From Mycobacterium sp. DL (lineage in GTDB: Bacteria; Actinomycetota; Actinomycetes; Mycobacteriales; Mycobacteriaceae), in assembly GCF_039729195.1 (NCBI RefSeq), contig NZ_CP155796.1, positions 5,084,001 to 5,148,000 of the forward strand: 64,000 nt of DNA. Direction: 5' to 3'. This document shows, piece after piece, positions 17,670 to 30,492 of this stretch (positions are counted from its first letter, which is position 1; every line of letters begins with the position of its first letter). A program made the translations under genes and the position numbers. A model generated the notes under the pieces. It had not been told where the DNA came from, searched no databases, and worked only from the letters and a program-made list of their open reading frames with translations.

Positions 17670-19562
17670 GTGCCGACGACCCAGCGACGCGTCAGCGCCG
17701 TCGCCGGCGCCCTGTTCATGACGTTGGCGCTGGTCACGGCGTGTACCGTCAAGCCGCCACCGGCGCCCCAGAGCACCGACACCACCGAGTCGACGCCGCC
17801 GCCGCCGATGAAGGCGACCCAGATCATCATGGCGATCGATTCGATCGGTCCCGGCTTCAACGCCCACCTGCTGTCCGACCAATCCCCGGTCAACGCGGCG
17901 ATCAGCTCGCTGGTGCTGCCCAGTTCGTTCCGTCCGATCCCCGACGCGCGGACGCCCACCGGCTCGCGCTGGGAGTTGGACACGTCGCTGCTGGAGTCGG
18001 CGGAGGTGACCTCCGAGGAGCCGTTCACGGTCACCTACCAGGTGCGCCCCGAGGCGCAGTGGACGGACAACGCGCCGATCGGGGCCGACGACTACTGGTA
18101 TCTGTGGCGCCAGATGGTCAGCCAGCCCGGCACTGTGGATCCGGCCGGCTATGACCTGATCACCGGGGTGCAGTCCATCGAGGGCGGGAAGACCGCCGTC
18201 GTCACCTTCTCGCAGCCGTACCCGGCGTGGCGGGAGCTGTTCAACAACATCCTGCCCGCCCACATCGTCAAGGACGTGCCGGGAGGATTCGGAGCCGGGT
18301 TGGTGCAGGCGCTACCGGTCACCGGCGGGCAGTTCCGGGTCGAGACCATCGATCCGCAGCGTGACGAGATCCTGCTGGCACGCAACGACAGGTACTGGGG
18401 TCAGCCCGCGGTTCCCGATCTGATCCTGTTCCGCCGCGGCGGCGCGCCCGCTGCACTGGCCGACTCGATCCGCAACGGCGACACCCAGGTAGCCCAGGTA
18501 CACGGCGGGGCAGTGGCGTTTGCGCAGCTGTCCGCCATCCCCGACGTCCGGACCGCGCGGATCGTCACCCCGCGCGTCATGCAGCTGACGCTGCGCGCCC
18601 AACAGCCCGCTCTGGCGGAACCCCAAGTGCGACAAGCGATCCTGGGTCTGCTCGACGTCGACCTGCTGGCCGCGGTCGGGGCCGGCGACGACAACTCCGT
18701 CACCCTCGCCCAGGCGCAGGTGCGCTCCCCATCCGATCCCGGCTACGTCCCGACCGCTCCGCCGGCGATGAGCCGGGAACAGGCGATGACGCTGCTGGCC
18801 GGCGCCGGATACCAGATCGACCCGGTGTCGACCACGCCCCCGGCGCCACCCACCCCCACCCTCCCGGAGAACAACCGGGGGCATCTCACCAAGGATGGCG
18901 AGGCGCTGACGCTCGTGCTCGGTGTCGCCGCGAACGATCCGACGTCGATCTCGGTCGCCAACACCGCCGCCGACCAACTGCGCAACGTCGGTATCGCGGC
19001 ATCGGTCTCCGCGCTGGATCCGGTGGTGCTCTACAGCGACGCGCTGGTCAACAACCGGGTCGACGCCGTGATCGGATGGCGTCAGGCCGGCGGGGACCTG
19101 GCGACCGCGCTCGCATCGCGCTACGGCTGCCCCGCGCTGGAGGCGACGCCGATCGTGACCACCACCGAGTCGCCGGCCGCGTCCACCGAGTCGTCCGCGT
19201 CACCCGAGTCGCCCCCGTCGTCGACGACGTCGCCCCCGGAACCGCCCGGGACCACCACCACGGCGACGCCGACACCCGTGCCCGACACCGGTGAGCTGGT
19301 TCAGGCGCCGAGCAACATCACCGGGACCTGCGACCGTGCCATCCAACCCCGTATCGATGCCGCGCTGCGCGGTACGGCGGACATCGGCGAGGTGATCGAC
19401 GAGGTCGAGCCCAGGCTGTGGAACATGTGGACGGTACTGCCGATCCTGCAGGACACCACGATCGTCGCCGCGGGACCGCGACTGCAGAACGTCAGCCTCA
19501 CCGGCGCCGTGCCGGTCGGGATCGTCGGCGACGCCGGCAACTGGGTCAAGCTGCCTCAATGA
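17670..19562 (+). CDS. lpqW: LpqW-like substrate-binding-fold lipoprotein
   Basis: A 630-residue lipoprotein with lipobox LVTACTV and acylation Cys at about residue 25. It has the SBP_bac_5 (DppA/OppA) fold: [34 protein letters not shown]. No permease or ATPase gene is nearby. LpqW acts in mycobacteria at the branch between PIM and lipomannan synthesis, and its loss is suppressed by pimE mutations; pimE lies 5 kb upstream. A Ser/Thr/Pro-rich, probably disordered insert occupies about residues 494-540. It overlaps the ClC gene tail-to-tail by seven bases. Confidence 0.88.
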   Translation: MPTTQRRVSAVAGALFMTLALVTACTVKPPPAPQSTDTTESTPPPPMKATQIIMAIDSIGPGFNAHLLSDQSPVNAAISSLVLPSSFRPIPDARTPTGSRWELDTSLLESAEVTSEEPFTVTYQVRPEAQWTDNAPIGADDYWYLWRQMVSQPGTVDPAGYDLITGVQSIEGGKTAVVTFSQPYPAWRELFNNILPAHIVKDVPGGFGAGLVQALPVTGGQFRVETIDPQRDEILLARNDRYWGQPAVPDLILFRRGGAPAALADSIRNGDTQVAQVHGGAVAFAQLSAIPDVRTARIVTPRVMQLTLRAQQPALAEPQVRQAILGLLDVDLLAAVGAGDDNSVTLAQAQVRSPSDPGYVPTAPPAMSREQAMTLLAGAGYQIDPVSTTPPAPPTPTLPENNRGHLTKDGEALTLVLGVAANDPTSISVANTAADQLRNVGIAASVSALDPVVLYSDALVNNRVDAVIGWRQAGGDLATALASRYGCPALEATPIVTTTESPAASTESSASPESPPSSTTSPPEPPGTTTTATPTPVPDTGELVQAPSNITGTCDRAIQPRIDAALRGTADIGEVIDEVEPRLWNMWTVLPILQDTTIVAAGPRLQNVSLTGAVPVGIVGDAGNWVKLPQ

Positions 19563-20821
19563 CGTTCGGGTGGGTCGGTGATCTCCGAGTCACCCGCCAC
19601 GGTGGCGTGGCGCCGGCGGATCTCGGCGATGCCGTACGCCGAGTAGGCCGCGATCGCGAACACCGCCAGTAGCCACAGCGGCGGTCGGGCGAGTTCCCAC
19701 ACGAACAGCGCCGCAAAAAGTGGCGAGCGCTGAGTGATCGCGAGGACCCCCGCCGCGCAGCTCAATGACACCGCCGGGATGTGCAGATCGGTGCCCGCCC
19801 ACTGGTTGAGCCCCAGGGCGACCAGTGAACCCGCAGCCGCGCCCGTGGCCAGCGCCGGGGTGAGCAGTCCGCCGACCGCGCCGGCACGCAGGAATGCCGC
19901 GGTCAGCAGCGGCTTGAGCAGCAGGATCGCTGCCGCCGCGCCGAACGTCAGGCCGCTGTTGACGCTGACTTCGAGGATGCTGCGGCCGTTGCCGGGCAGT
20001 TCCGGCAGCCAGATCGAGCAGATTCCCGTCAACAGCCCGGCGGCCGCGATCGCCGGGATCAGCAGCCACGTTCGCGGCTGCACGCCCGGGCGGGCGGCGG
20101 TCATCGCCCGGTCGAAGGACAGCCCGATGACGACCGCCAGCGGGGCGAGCGCCAGCGCGAGGAAAACGAACAGGTAGGACAGCTCGAAGTCCGGCCACAC
20201 CAGCGGGTGCTCGAGGTGGGTCACCGGCGCGGCGACGGCGACCGCCAGGCTCGACGTGATCAACGCTGTGCCGAGCACCCGCGGATGCCAGGTACCCAGG
20301 AGGATGCGAGCGGCGAACACCGCGCCGCCGAGCGGAACGCTGTACACCGCGCCGAGGCCGGCGCCCGCAGCGCAGGCCAGCAGGATCTCGCGGTCGCGCG
20401 CCGTCAGCGCCCACCGCGACGTGCCGAGATCGCCCCACGCGGCGGCGAGCTGTCGCGGTGCGCCCTCGCGCCCGAGCGAGGCGCCCGATCCGACGAGCAA
20501 CACCTGCAGACCCGCGTCGAGCGACATCGCCAGCCGGGGGATCGGGCGGTGTTCGGCGATGGTGACCGACAGCGACGGGACCTCGCAGCGGCGCCGGAGC
20601 AGCCACCACCCGCAACCGGCCAGCGCACCGCCGACCATCGGGCCGAGCGCGCGACGGAGGTGCTCGCTGTTCTCGACTCCGGTCAGCAGGGTGCCGAAAC
20701 TGTAGTGGTAGGTGATGTGCTCGACAGCGTGCAGCAGCAGCGTCGTCGCAGCCCCGGCGACACCGGCGAGCAGCCCGACGACGACGATCGCGCAGCCGAA
20801 CTCAACGGTGCGCCGCGTCAC
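19556..20821 (-). CDS. ClC-family chloride channel/transporter
   Basis: A 421-residue protein with about ten membrane segments. The selectivity-filter motif [12 protein letters not shown] matches the ClC consensus, including GREGP-like with Ala replacing Pro context. The third filter element is less clear ([15 protein letters not shown]). No C-terminal CBS domains are present. It moves chloride or exchanges chloride for protons. The GTG start is supported by TAGATT at 20828-20833 on this strand, six bases upstream (leaderless). Confidence 0.88.
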   Translation of the reverse strand: MTRRTVEFGCAIVVVGLLAGVAGAATTLLLHAVEHITYHYSFGTLLTGVENSEHLRRALGPMVGGALAGCGWWLLRRRCEVPSLSVTIAEHRPIPRLAMSLDAGLQVLLVGSGASLGREGAPRQLAAAWGDLGTSRWALTARDREILLACAAGAGLGAVYSVPLGGAVFAARILLGTWHPRVLGTALITSSLAVAVAAPVTHLEHPLVWPDFELSYLFVFLALALAPLAVVIGLSFDRAMTAARPGVQPRTWLLIPAIAAAGLLTGICSIWLPELPGNGRSILEVSVNSGLTFGAAAAILLLKPLLTAAFLRAGAVGGLLTPALATGAAAGSLVALGLNQWAGTDLHIPAVSLSCAAGVLAITQRSPLFAALFVWELARPPLWLLAVFAIAAYSAYGIAEIRRRHATVAGDSEITDPPERH

Positions 20822-20881
20822 GAGGCGAATCTATGCCAGTACCGCCGCCCGCGTACCGCCATGAGCGGGCAAGCTGTCGGC

Positions 20882-21769
20882 ATGGAGACCGCGCGGCTGC
20901 TGTTCGTTCATGCCCATCCCGACGACGAGACCCTCACCACGGGCGCGACGATCGCCCATTACGTGGCCCGCGGCGCGCAGGTGCAGGTGATCACGTGCAC
21001 GCTCGGCGAGGAGGGTGAGGTCATCGGCGATCAGTGGGCGCAGCTCGCGGCCGACCGCGCCGACCAGTTGGGCGGATACCGCATCGGTGAGCTGACGGCG
21101 GCGTTGGCCGCGTTGGGAGTGGACCGCCCGCGGTTCCTCGGCGGGCCCGGGCGTTGGCGCGATTCGGGGATGGCGGGCACACCGGAGCCGCCCCGGCGGC
21201 GACCTGAGGCACCGCCTCGGCCGGGACCGCAACGGTTCGTCGACGGGGATCTCACCGAGCAGGTGGCCACGCTGGCCGCGGCGATCGACGAGTTCCGTCC
21301 GCACGTCGTCGTCACCTACGACCCTGACGGCGGATACGGACATCCCGACCACATCCACGTCCACCGGGTGACGACTGCGGCTGTGGAGGCGGCCCGCTGG
21401 CAGGTGCCCAAGCTGTACTGGACCGTGACGTCGGCATCGGCGCTGGCGGCCGGACTGGCCGCGATGACCGACGTGCCCGACGGATGGATCACGGTGTCCG
21501 CCGACGACCTACCTCTCTTCGGCTACTCCGATGAAGCGATCGACGCCGCGCTGGATGTCAGCGCACATGCCTCTGCCCGAGTAGCCGCGATGCGGGCCCA
21601 CGAGACGCAGGTCAGCGTCGCACCTGACGACCGGAGCTTTGCTCTGTCCAACAACGTCGCACTGCCTGTCGACTCGACCGAGTACTACGTGCTGGTTGCC
21701 GGTGCTTCCGGGCAACGCGACGACCGCAACTGGGAGACCGACCTGCTGGCCGGGTTGAACGTGGGTTAA
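20882..21769 (+). CDS. mshB: GlcNAc-Ins deacetylase MshB (mycothiol biosynthesis)
   Basis: A 295-residue zinc deacetylase of the LmbE/PIG-L family. The metal motif AHPDDE (His12, Asp15) lies at the N-terminus and HPDH mid-protein. [18 protein letters not shown] and [14 protein letters not shown] are MshB-specific stretches. It removes acetate from 1-O-(GlcNAc)-myo-inositol, the second dedicated step of mycothiol synthesis. ATG 20882 aligns with the known N-terminus; ATG 20861 is an alternative. Residues ~100-115 form a Pro/Arg-rich insert. Confidence 0.95.
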   Translation: METARLLFVHAHPDDETLTTGATIAHYVARGAQVQVITCTLGEEGEVIGDQWAQLAADRADQLGGYRIGELTAALAALGVDRPRFLGGPGRWRDSGMAGTPEPPRRRPEAPPRPGPQRFVDGDLTEQVATLAAAIDEFRPHVVVTYDPDGGYGHPDHIHVHRVTTAAVEAARWQVPKLYWTVTSASALAAGLAAMTDVPDGWITVSADDLPLFGYSDEAIDAALDVSAHASARVAAMRAHETQVSVAPDDRSFALSNNVALPVDSTEYYVLVAGASGQRDDRNWETDLLAGLNVG

Positions 21770-21825
21770 CGCCGCGGCGACCGGGTAAGCTGCCCGAAAC
21801 CGACTGCCGCACCGAGGGGAAGCAC

Positions 21826-21933
21826 ATGGACCCGGACCTGGATCCCAACCTGCAGCACTGGCAGGACCGCCTCGACAGCTTCCAGTGGGTCGTCGGTTCG
21901 CTGGTCTCGGTGCTCGACAGCATCCCGACCTGA
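21826..21933 (+). CDS. 35-residue hypothetical peptide between mshB and the Rv1171-like gene
   Basis: MDPDLDPNLQHWQDRLDSFQ followed by WVVGSLVSVLDSIPT. It has a good ribosome site (GAGGGG seven bases before the ATG) and ends 17 bases before the next start. An acidic N-terminus is followed by an amphipathic hydrophobic helix. Coding is judged from the ribosome site and spacing; no family is recognised. Confidence 0.55.
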   Translation: MDPDLDPNLQHWQDRLDSFQWVVGSLVSVLDSIPT

Positions 21934-21950
21934 CAGAGTCGCCCGCGCCG

Positions 21951-22325
21951 GTGTCGGACCGGCTCCGTGTGGTGGTCTTCGTCCTTCTCGGCGTGGACGG
22001 AGTGCTCTCAGCCCTGATGGCGGTGTTTTTCCTGCCGTTGCGGATCGGCGGCGTCCCGGTTCCCGTCAGCGCGGTGCTCAGCGGGGTGCTGAATGCACTC
22101 CTGGTCTGGGTGGCGCTGCAGTGGACGGACAACGCGCGTGTGGCGGCGGTGCCGGTGTGGACCTGGCTTCTGACCGTGCTGGTATTCAGCTTCGGTGGTC
22201 CGGGTGACGACATCGTGTTCGGTGGCACCGGCATCATGGAGTTCGCCCCGCTCCTGCTCCTGACGCTGGGAGCGCTGCCGGCGGCGTGGTTGCTCACGCG
22301 TCGTCCGCCGTCTCCGGGGCGATGA
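21951..22325 (+). CDS. Four-helix integral membrane protein, Rv1171-like
   Basis: A 124-residue protein with four hydrophobic segments: VVVFVLLGVDGVLSALMAVF, a second around VSAVLSGVLNALLVWVAL, a third from VPVWTWLLTVLVF, and a C-terminal one. Matched to Rv1171 by position after mshB and by composition. Function is unknown. GTG 21951 begins VSDRLRVVVF; the open frame extends upstream to 21885 but would overlap the small peptide gene. Confidence 0.75.
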   Translation: MSDRLRVVVFVLLGVDGVLSALMAVFFLPLRIGGVPVPVSAVLSGVLNALLVWVALQWTDNARVAAVPVWTWLLTVLVFSFGGPGDDIVFGGTGIMEFAPLLLLTLGALPAAWLLTRRPPSPGR

Positions 22326-22472
22326 CGCCGGACCCCGGCCTTTGTCGGGGCGGACACCGGCGCCCGCATCGGGTGACTACTGTGACTCCTATGTCAGGGG
22401 CATTCCGTGCGCACTCGGTTTCAAATAGTGAGACGCGCGGATGATCCGCGAGATCGCCGGGGTTACAGGGAA

Positions 22473-25052
22473 GTGGCTCTGAATACCCAGCGCGGCGCCG
22501 ATCTGCCCAACCCGGCGGTTCCGCCGAGGTCCAGTACTCCCAGTCCGGCCGCCCTGAGGCGGGTGTTGCGCCGGGCCCGTGACGGCGTGGCCCTCAACAT
22601 CGACGAAGCCGCGATCGCCCTGACGGCACGCGGCGACGCCCTCGCCGACCTGTGCGTCAGTGCCGCGCGGGTGCGTGACGCGGGTCTGGAGGCCGCAGGC
22701 CGTCGCGGGGCCACCGGCCGACTGCCGGTGAGTTACTCGCGCAAGGTGTTCATCCCCGTCACCCACCTGTGCCGCGACACCTGTCATTACTGCACGTTCG
22801 TGACGGTTCCCGGCAAGCTGCGTGCCGCGGGCAAGGGCATGTACATGGAGCCCGACGAGATTCTCGACGTGGCACGCCGCGGCGCCGAAGTCGGTTGCAA
22901 AGAGGCGTTGTTCACCCTCGGAGACCGCCCTGAGGACCGGTGGGACGAGGCGCGTCAGTGGTTGGACGAACGCGGCTACGACTCGACGCTGGATTACGTG
23001 CGGGCGATGGCGATCCGGGTGCTGGAGGAGACCGGCCTGCTGCCGCACCTGAACCCCGGCGTGATGAGCTGGTCGGAACTGTCGAGGCTCAAACCGGTTG
23101 CGCCGTCGATGGGCATGATGCTGGAGACCACGTCGCGCCGCCTTTTCGAGGTGCGCGGCGAGGCGCACTACGGCAGTCCCGACAAGGACCCCCAGGTGCG
23201 ACTGCGCACGCTGGACGACGCGGGCCGGCTGTCCATTCCGTTCACGACCGGGCTGTTGGTGGGCATCGGCGAGACCGTCACCGAACGCGCCGAGACCATC
23301 CACGCCATCCGGCGCTCCCACAAAGAGTTCGGGCACGTCCAAGAAGTGATCGTGCAGAACTTCCGCGCCAAGGACCACACCGCGATGGCCTCGACGCCCG
23401 ACGTCGATATCGACGAATTCCTCGCGACCCTCGCCGTCACCCGGCTGGTGATGGGGCCCAAGATGCGTATCCAGGCCCCGCCGAACCTGGTGTCGCGCGC
23501 AGAGTGCCTGGCGTTGCTCGGGGCCGGGGTGGACGACTGGGGCGGGGTGTCACCGTTGACACCCGACCACGTCAACCCCGAGCGTCCGTGGCCCGCGCTG
23601 GACGAACTCGCCGCGGTCACCGCGGAAGCCGGTTTCGACCTGGTGCAACGGCTCACGGCGCAGCCTGAGTACGTGCAGGCCCGCGCCGGTTGGATCGACC
23701 CGCGGGTGCAGGGACACGTGGACGTCCTCGCCGATCCCGAGACCGGGTATGCCCTCGACGTCAACCCCGTCGGTCGTCCCTGGCAGGAGCCCGACGAGGC
23801 GACCGAGTCGCTGGGCCGCACCGACCTGCACTCGGCGATCGACGCGCAGGGCCGGCTCACCGAGACCCGCAGCGATCTCGGCAGCGCGTTCGGCGACTGG
23901 GAGTCCATCCGGGAGAAGGTGCACGAGCTTGCCGCGCGCGCCCCCGAGCGTCTGGGCACCGACGTGCTGGCCGCGTTGCGGTCAGCCGAACGCGATCCCG
24001 CCGGATGCAGCGACGACGAGTATCTCGCGCTGGCCACCGCTGAAGGGCCGGCAATGGATGCGGTTGCCGCACTGGCTGATTCACTGCGGCGCGACGTCGT
24101 CGGCGACGACGTGACGTTTGTGGTCAACCGCAACATCAACTTCACCAACATCTGCTACACCGGGTGCCGCTTCTGCGCTTTCGCCCAGCGCAAAGGTGAC
24201 GCCGACGCCTTCTCGCTGTCGACCGGTGAGGTCGCCGAGCGGGCATGGCAGGCGCACGTCGCCGGGGCGACCGAGGTCTGCATGCAGGGCGGCATCGACC
24301 CCGAACTGCCGGTCACCGGCTACGCGGACCTGGTCCGTGCGGTCAAGGCGCGGGTGCCGTCGATGCACGTGCACGCGTTCAGCCCGATGGAGATCTCCAA
24401 CGGAGTCACCAAGAGCGGCTTGAGTATTCGCGAATGGCTGATTTCGCTGCGGGAAGCCGGGTTGGGCTCGATTCCGGGCACCGCGGCGGAGATCCTCGAC
24501 GACGAGGTGCGCTGGATCCTGACCAAGGGCAAGCTGCCGACCTCGGCGTGGATCGACGTGGTCACCACCGCCCACGAGGTCGGGCTGCGGTCGAGTTCGA
24601 CGATGATGTACGGCCACGTCGATACACCCAAGCACTGGGTGGGACACCTCCGGGTGCTGCGCGGAATCCAGGATCGGACAGGCGGATTCACCGAGTTCGT
24701 GCCGTTGCCGTTCGTCCATCAGTCCTCACCGCTGTACCTGGCGGGCGGGGCCCGGCCGGGGCCGACGCACCGGGACAATCGCGCAGTGCACGCGCTGGCA
24801 CGAATCATGTTGCACGGCCGGATCTCCAACATCCAGACCAGTTGGGTGAAGCTCGGTATCGAGCGCACCCAGGTGATGCTCAGCGGCGGCGCAAACGATC
24901 TCGGCGGCACCCTGATGGAGGAGACCATCTCCAGAATGGCGGGTTCGGAGTTCGGCTCGTACAAGAGCGTCGAGGATCTGGTCGGTATCGCTGCCGGTAT
25001 CGGCCGTCCCGCGCGGCAGCGCACCACCACCTACACCCCGCTGGCCGCCTAG
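22473..25052 (+). CDS. fbiC: FO synthase FbiC (CofG-CofH fusion)
   Basis: A bifunctional radical-SAM enzyme making the 5-deazaflavin FO, the chromophore of coenzyme F420, from tyrosine and a ribitylaminouracil. Two radical-SAM clusters are visible: CRDTCHYC at about residue 99 (CofG half) and CYTGCRFC at about residue 561 (CofH half). GTG 22473 gives 859 residues, close to the M. tuberculosis length. GTG 22407 would give 881 and has a better ribosome site (AGGGG six bases upstream), so the start is uncertain. The product feeds F420-using proteins such as the one at 622-1065. Confidence 0.95.
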   Translation: MALNTQRGADLPNPAVPPRSSTPSPAALRRVLRRARDGVALNIDEAAIALTARGDALADLCVSAARVRDAGLEAAGRRGATGRLPVSYSRKVFIPVTHLCRDTCHYCTFVTVPGKLRAAGKGMYMEPDEILDVARRGAEVGCKEALFTLGDRPEDRWDEARQWLDERGYDSTLDYVRAMAIRVLEETGLLPHLNPGVMSWSELSRLKPVAPSMGMMLETTSRRLFEVRGEAHYGSPDKDPQVRLRTLDDAGRLSIPFTTGLLVGIGETVTERAETIHAIRRSHKEFGHVQEVIVQNFRAKDHTAMASTPDVDIDEFLATLAVTRLVMGPKMRIQAPPNLVSRAECLALLGAGVDDWGGVSPLTPDHVNPERPWPALDELAAVTAEAGFDLVQRLTAQPEYVQARAGWIDPRVQGHVDVLADPETGYALDVNPVGRPWQEPDEATESLGRTDLHSAIDAQGRLTETRSDLGSAFGDWESIREKVHELAARAPERLGTDVLAALRSAERDPAGCSDDEYLALATAEGPAMDAVAALADSLRRDVVGDDVTFVVNRNINFTNICYTGCRFCAFAQRKGDADAFSLSTGEVAERAWQAHVAGATEVCMQGGIDPELPVTGYADLVRAVKARVPSMHVHAFSPMEISNGVTKSGLSIREWLISLREAGLGSIPGTAAEILDDEVRWILTKGKLPTSAWIDVVTTAHEVGLRSSSTMMYGHVDTPKHWVGHLRVLRGIQDRTGGFTEFVPLPFVHQSSPLYLAGGARPGPTHRDNRAVHALARIMLHGRISNIQTSWVKLGIERTQVMLSGGANDLGGTLMEETISRMAGSEFGSYKSVEDLVGIAAGIGRPARQRTTTYTPLAA

Positions 25053-25060
25053 GCTTTGCC

Positions 25061-25124
25061 CCGCGAGCGCGCATGTCTGTACGCCGACACGCCGTAACTG
25101 CTGGCATTCTGCGCGCGCTCGCGG
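25061..25124. repeat. Dispersed 62-base palindromic repeat, family A copy 1
   Basis: Ends are CGCGAGCGCGC and GCGCGCGCTCGCG (inverted). Internal landmarks are ATGTCTGTAC, CGACACGCCG and GGCATT. It sits just after the fbiC stop. Other copies are at 27556-27620 (inverted), 41119-41182 and 44257-44318 (inverted). Confidence 0.8.
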
Positions 25125-25175
25125 GCGTCGACCCGGACCTCTTTGCTCGTCGGCGAGGCTGGTAGGACTGACGGT

Positions 25176-26102
25176 GTGAAGCTTCGACGGATTGTCACCG
25201 ACGGTGTCCTGGAACTGCAGGCGCTGGCATCCGACGGGTCGTGGGCGCCGACGCAGGATCGGTCAGCACTGGGCGGTGCGGTGTTCGACGGGGATTGGGA
25301 ACTCGCGGCCGCTATGCGCCACCTGGACGCGGCCGGACACGTGCTCCCGTTCCAGCCCGTCTCGTTCCGCGATTTCCTGCTCTACGAACGACACGCGATC
25401 GACGCGGCACGCGGGCTGGTCAAGCGGTTCCACCCCGGGCAGTTCCGCGCGACCGCGGCCGTCGAGAAGCTGACGCGCAAACCGTTCCCGCTGTTCAAAC
25501 CCAAGGCGCTGTTCTACCGGCAACCCGTCTACTACATGTCCAACCATTTGAACTTCGTGCCCAGTGGCAGTCCGGTCGCGATCCCGTCGTACTCCTCGGC
25601 GCTGGACTTCGAACTGGAGATCGGCTTTGTGCTCAAAGCCCCACTGTTCGACGCGAGCCCGCGGGACGCGCTCGACGCGATCGGCGCGTTCGTGGTGGTC
25701 AACGACTTCAGTGCCCGCGATGTCCAGCGCAGGGAGATGGCGACCGGCTTCGGGCCGCAGAAGGCCAAGCATTTTTTGTCGTCGATGTCGGTGATCGCGG
25801 TGAGCGCCGACGAGATCCTGCCCCGCATCGATGATCTCAGCGGATCCGTCGCGATCAACGGGACGACCATCAGCACCGTGTTCAGTAGCGGTATGCAGTG
25901 GTCGCTCGGGGAGGTGCTTGCCCACGCATCCCGCAGCGAAATGCTCTATCCGGGTGAGCTTTTTGCCACCGGAACCCTTCCCGGCGGCAGCGGCATGGAG
26001 ACCGGCCGGTGGCTGCGGCCGGGGGACCGGCTGACGTTGGCCATCGACCAGATCGGCGAGATCAGCCACCCGATCTCAGAGGCCCCGGGGCCGGTGACCT
26101 GA
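25176..26102 (+). CDS. Fumarylacetoacetate hydrolase (FAH) family protein
   Basis: A 308-residue protein. The C-terminal FAH fold has metal-ligand strand DFELEIGFVLK, with Glu residues, and FVVVNDFSARDVQ. LYPGELFATGTLPGGSG is the late FAH loop. The family cleaves or decarboxylates beta-diketo acids from aromatic or sugar-acid catabolism; the exact substrate cannot be read. GTG 25176 is the first start after the family A repeat. It is monocistronic, ending at a convergent hairpin with the YceI gene. Confidence 0.85.
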   Translation: MKLRRIVTDGVLELQALASDGSWAPTQDRSALGGAVFDGDWELAAAMRHLDAAGHVLPFQPVSFRDFLLYERHAIDAARGLVKRFHPGQFRATAAVEKLTRKPFPLFKPKALFYRQPVYYMSNHLNFVPSGSPVAIPSYSSALDFELEIGFVLKAPLFDASPRDALDAIGAFVVVNDFSARDVQRREMATGFGPQKAKHFLSSMSVIAVSADEILPRIDDLSGSVAINGTTISTVFSSGMQWSLGEVLAHASRSEMLYPGELFATGTLPGGSGMETGRWLRPGDRLTLAIDQIGEISHPISEAPGPVT

Positions 26103-26114
26103 GCGTCCCACGGT

Positions 26115-26145
26115 GAAAGCCACTGCGGCCCAGCGCCGCAGTGGC
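26115..26145. terminator. Bidirectional hairpin between FAH and YceI genes
   Basis: AAGCCACTGCGGC and its exact complement GCCGCAGTGGCTT are separated by CCAGC, in the 56-base gap between two converging genes. There is no clear U-tract, as is common for mycobacterial hairpins. Confidence 0.65.
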
Positions 26146-26158
26146 TTCCCGGAGGCCG

Positions 26159-26704
26159 TCAGGCCTGCTTGAGCGCCTCGATCTCCAGCGTGATGGTCAC
26201 CTTGTCGCCGACGACCGAACCACCGGTCTCCAGCGGCATGTCGAGGGTGATGCCGAAGTCCTTGCGATTGAGCACGACCGAGGCCTCGAAGCCGGCGACC
26301 TCACCGTGGCCCATGCCGGGGTTGACGCCGTTGAACTCCAGGTTCAAGGTCACGGGCCGGGTGATGCCCTTGAGGGTGAAGTCGCCGTCGACGGCGTAGC
26401 CGTCGCCGTCTGCGCGGACCGCGGTGGAGGTGAAAGTCGCCAGCGGGTACTTCTCGGCGTCGAAGAAGTCCGTGGACTTGAGATGCCCGTCGCGCTGCTC
26501 GTTGCGGGTGTTGATCGACTCGACGGAAACCTCGGCCTGCACCGACGGCGTGCCGTCCTCGGCGATGGTGATCGCGCCGCTGAAGGTCTCGAACTCGCCT
26601 CGGACCTTGCTGACGACGAGGTGGCGTACCGAGAAGCCGACCGAGGAGTGCACGGGGTCGATGGCCCAGGTGCCGGTGGACAGTTGGCTGGTGGCGGTGG
26701 TCAT
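26159..26704 (-). CDS. YceI-family lipid-binding protein
   Basis: A 181-residue lipocalin-like beta-barrel. It starts GTWAIDPVHSSVGFSVRHLV, the YceI signature, and continues with DFFDAEKYPLATF and GDFTLKGITRPVTL. YceI proteins bind polyisoprenoids or amphiphilic molecules. No signal peptide is visible, so it is probably cytoplasmic, unlike E. coli YceI. ATG 26704 has AAAGAGA about nine bases upstream. A 14-base perfect palindrome (26763-26776) in the divergent promoter region probably binds a repressor. Confidence 0.9.
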   Translation of the reverse strand: MTTATSQLSTGTWAIDPVHSSVGFSVRHLVVSKVRGEFETFSGAITIAEDGTPSVQAEVSVESINTRNEQRDGHLKSTDFFDAEKYPLATFTSTAVRADGDGYAVDGDFTLKGITRPVTLNLEFNGVNPGMGHGEVAGFEASVVLNRKDFGITLDMPLETGGSVVGDKVTITLEIEALKQA

Positions 26705-26762
26705 GGGATGTCTCTTTTCGTGGACGGGCGTCGGGTCCTCCGACGGGGTACCTCCGGCTAAA

Positions 26763-26776
26763 CGGACCATGGTCCG
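26763..26776. promoter_or_regulatory. Perfect palindrome operator candidate (YceI / GH16-like)
   Basis: CGGACCATGGTCCG is a perfect 14-base palindrome 59 bases upstream of yceI. It lies 15 bases upstream of the TAGTCT -10 of the divergent gene, thus overlapping where its -35 would be. The form resembles TetR/MarR operators; no such regulator is encoded next to it. Confidence 0.45.
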
Positions 26777-26802
26777 AATTCATTCCCGGGTAGTCTTCCC
26801 GC

Positions 26803-27555
26803 GTGAACAGCGCGGAACTCGACGAGCGATTCACCCGTCTCGACCCCACGATCTGGACGGCGTCCTACCTGCCGGCGTGGAGTTCCCGAACCGCAGCCGC
26901 GGCGACGTACGAGACCGGACCTGGCGGCCTCGACCTGTCGATTCCACCGTCACAGCCCCTGTGGTGCCCCGACCTGCACGACGGGCCTCTGCGGGTGTCC
27001 GCCATCCACAGCGCCAACCGATCTGGCCCCGTCGGCTCCACCGACGCGCCGCAACCGTTCCGCGAGGGGTTGGTGGTGCGTGAGGCGCAACCCACTGTCC
27101 TCGGTTTTGTCCCGCACTTCGGCAGCATCTCCGTCACCTGTTCGGCGCACCTGACTCCACGCTCGATGTGCTCGGCGTGGATGGTCGGCCTCGAGGACGA
27201 ACCCGAGCGGTGCGGCGAGATCTGTCTTATGGAGGTGTTCGGCGACTCGATCGTCGACGGTCGCGCCTCGGTGGGCCAGGGTATCCACCGGTTCCGTGAT
27301 CCTGCACTGCGCGAAGATTTCTCGGCCGACCCGCGCGAGATCGACATCGAAGAGTCGCACACCTATGCCGTCCGCTGGCGGCGGGGATCGGTCGAGTTCA
27401 CCATCGACGGGGTTACGACCCGCACCGCCGACCAGGCGCCCGACTACCCGATGATGCTGATTCTCGGGCTGTTCGACTTCCCGGACCGCCCCGGCGATCC
27501 CGGCGATGTGCCCCACCTGCGGGTGGCGCAGGTGACGGGCTCCGATCTCTCGTAG
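26803..27555 (+). CDS. GH16-like concanavalin-fold protein
   Basis: A 250-residue protein with a beta-jelly-roll pattern: FGSISVTCSAHLTPRSMCSA, GEICLMEVFGDS, TYAVRWRRGSVEFTIDGV. GH16 enzymes have Glu-x-Asp-x-x-Glu; here the segment is EICLME, so the central Asp is Cys while both Glu remain. No signal peptide is visible, so it looks cytoplasmic. It may be a weak or non-catalytic carbohydrate-binding relative. The GTG start follows TAGTCT at 26791-26796 by six bases (leaderless). Confidence 0.7.
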   Translation: MNSAELDERFTRLDPTIWTASYLPAWSSRTAAAATYETGPGGLDLSIPPSQPLWCPDLHDGPLRVSAIHSANRSGPVGSTDAPQPFREGLVVREAQPTVLGFVPHFGSISVTCSAHLTPRSMCSAWMVGLEDEPERCGEICLMEVFGDSIVDGRASVGQGIHRFRDPALREDFSADPREIDIEESHTYAVRWRRGSVEFTIDGVTTRTADQAPDYPMMLILGLFDFPDRPGDPGDVPHLRVAQVTGSDLS

Positions 27556-27620
27556 CCCGCGAGCGCGCGCGAAATGCCAATCTGCCGCGGCGTGTCGCGT
27601 GCAGACATGCGCGCTCGCGA
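27556..27620. repeat. Dispersed 62-base palindromic repeat, family A copy 2 (inverted)
   Basis: Read on the minus strand it matches copy 1: GCATGTCTGCAC, CGACACGCCGCGGC, GGCATTTCGCGCGC. It fills most of the gap between two converging genes ending at 27555 and 27649. Confidence 0.8.
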
Positions 27621-27648
27621 AACAACGCTCCCTTGCGGGACAGCGGGG

Positions 27649-30218
<2,570 letters not shown>

Positions 30219-30249
30219 CGGCGCACAGTAAGCCGGACATCGACCACTA

Positions 30250-30263
30250 TGCAACTAGTTGCA
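30250..30263. promoter_or_regulatory. Perfect palindrome, probable PadR operator
   Basis: TGCAACTAGTTGCA is a perfect 14-base palindrome. It lies 32 bases upstream of the padR GTG and about 20 bases upstream of its -10, so it would cover the -35 region. This is the usual place for an autoregulatory PadR site. Confidence 0.5.
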
Positions 30264-30492
30264 CTGCACTCAGGCGCATAGGCGTGTGGTACTAGGCGAC
30301 TTCTCTGTGGGACGTTTAGTATCTGTAACCACGCGCAACCCCTAACCGGGCCTGCGCGCGAGTTAGGGCACACTGAGAAACCCGTCCGACATCCAGCAGG
30401 GATACTTGCTGAGGCTGGTCGCGGTCGCCAGCTGTGCCGTGCCTGAGACAGCAGCCCACACCGGTTGTTCGAGAGGACTTGAGGAGACCTTC

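Noticed and set aside
19150..19290. Possible foreign insertion or frameshift in lpqW
   Set aside because: The Ser/Thr/Pro-rich segment keeps the frame and base composition, and homology resumes after it; it is best read as a disordered loop.
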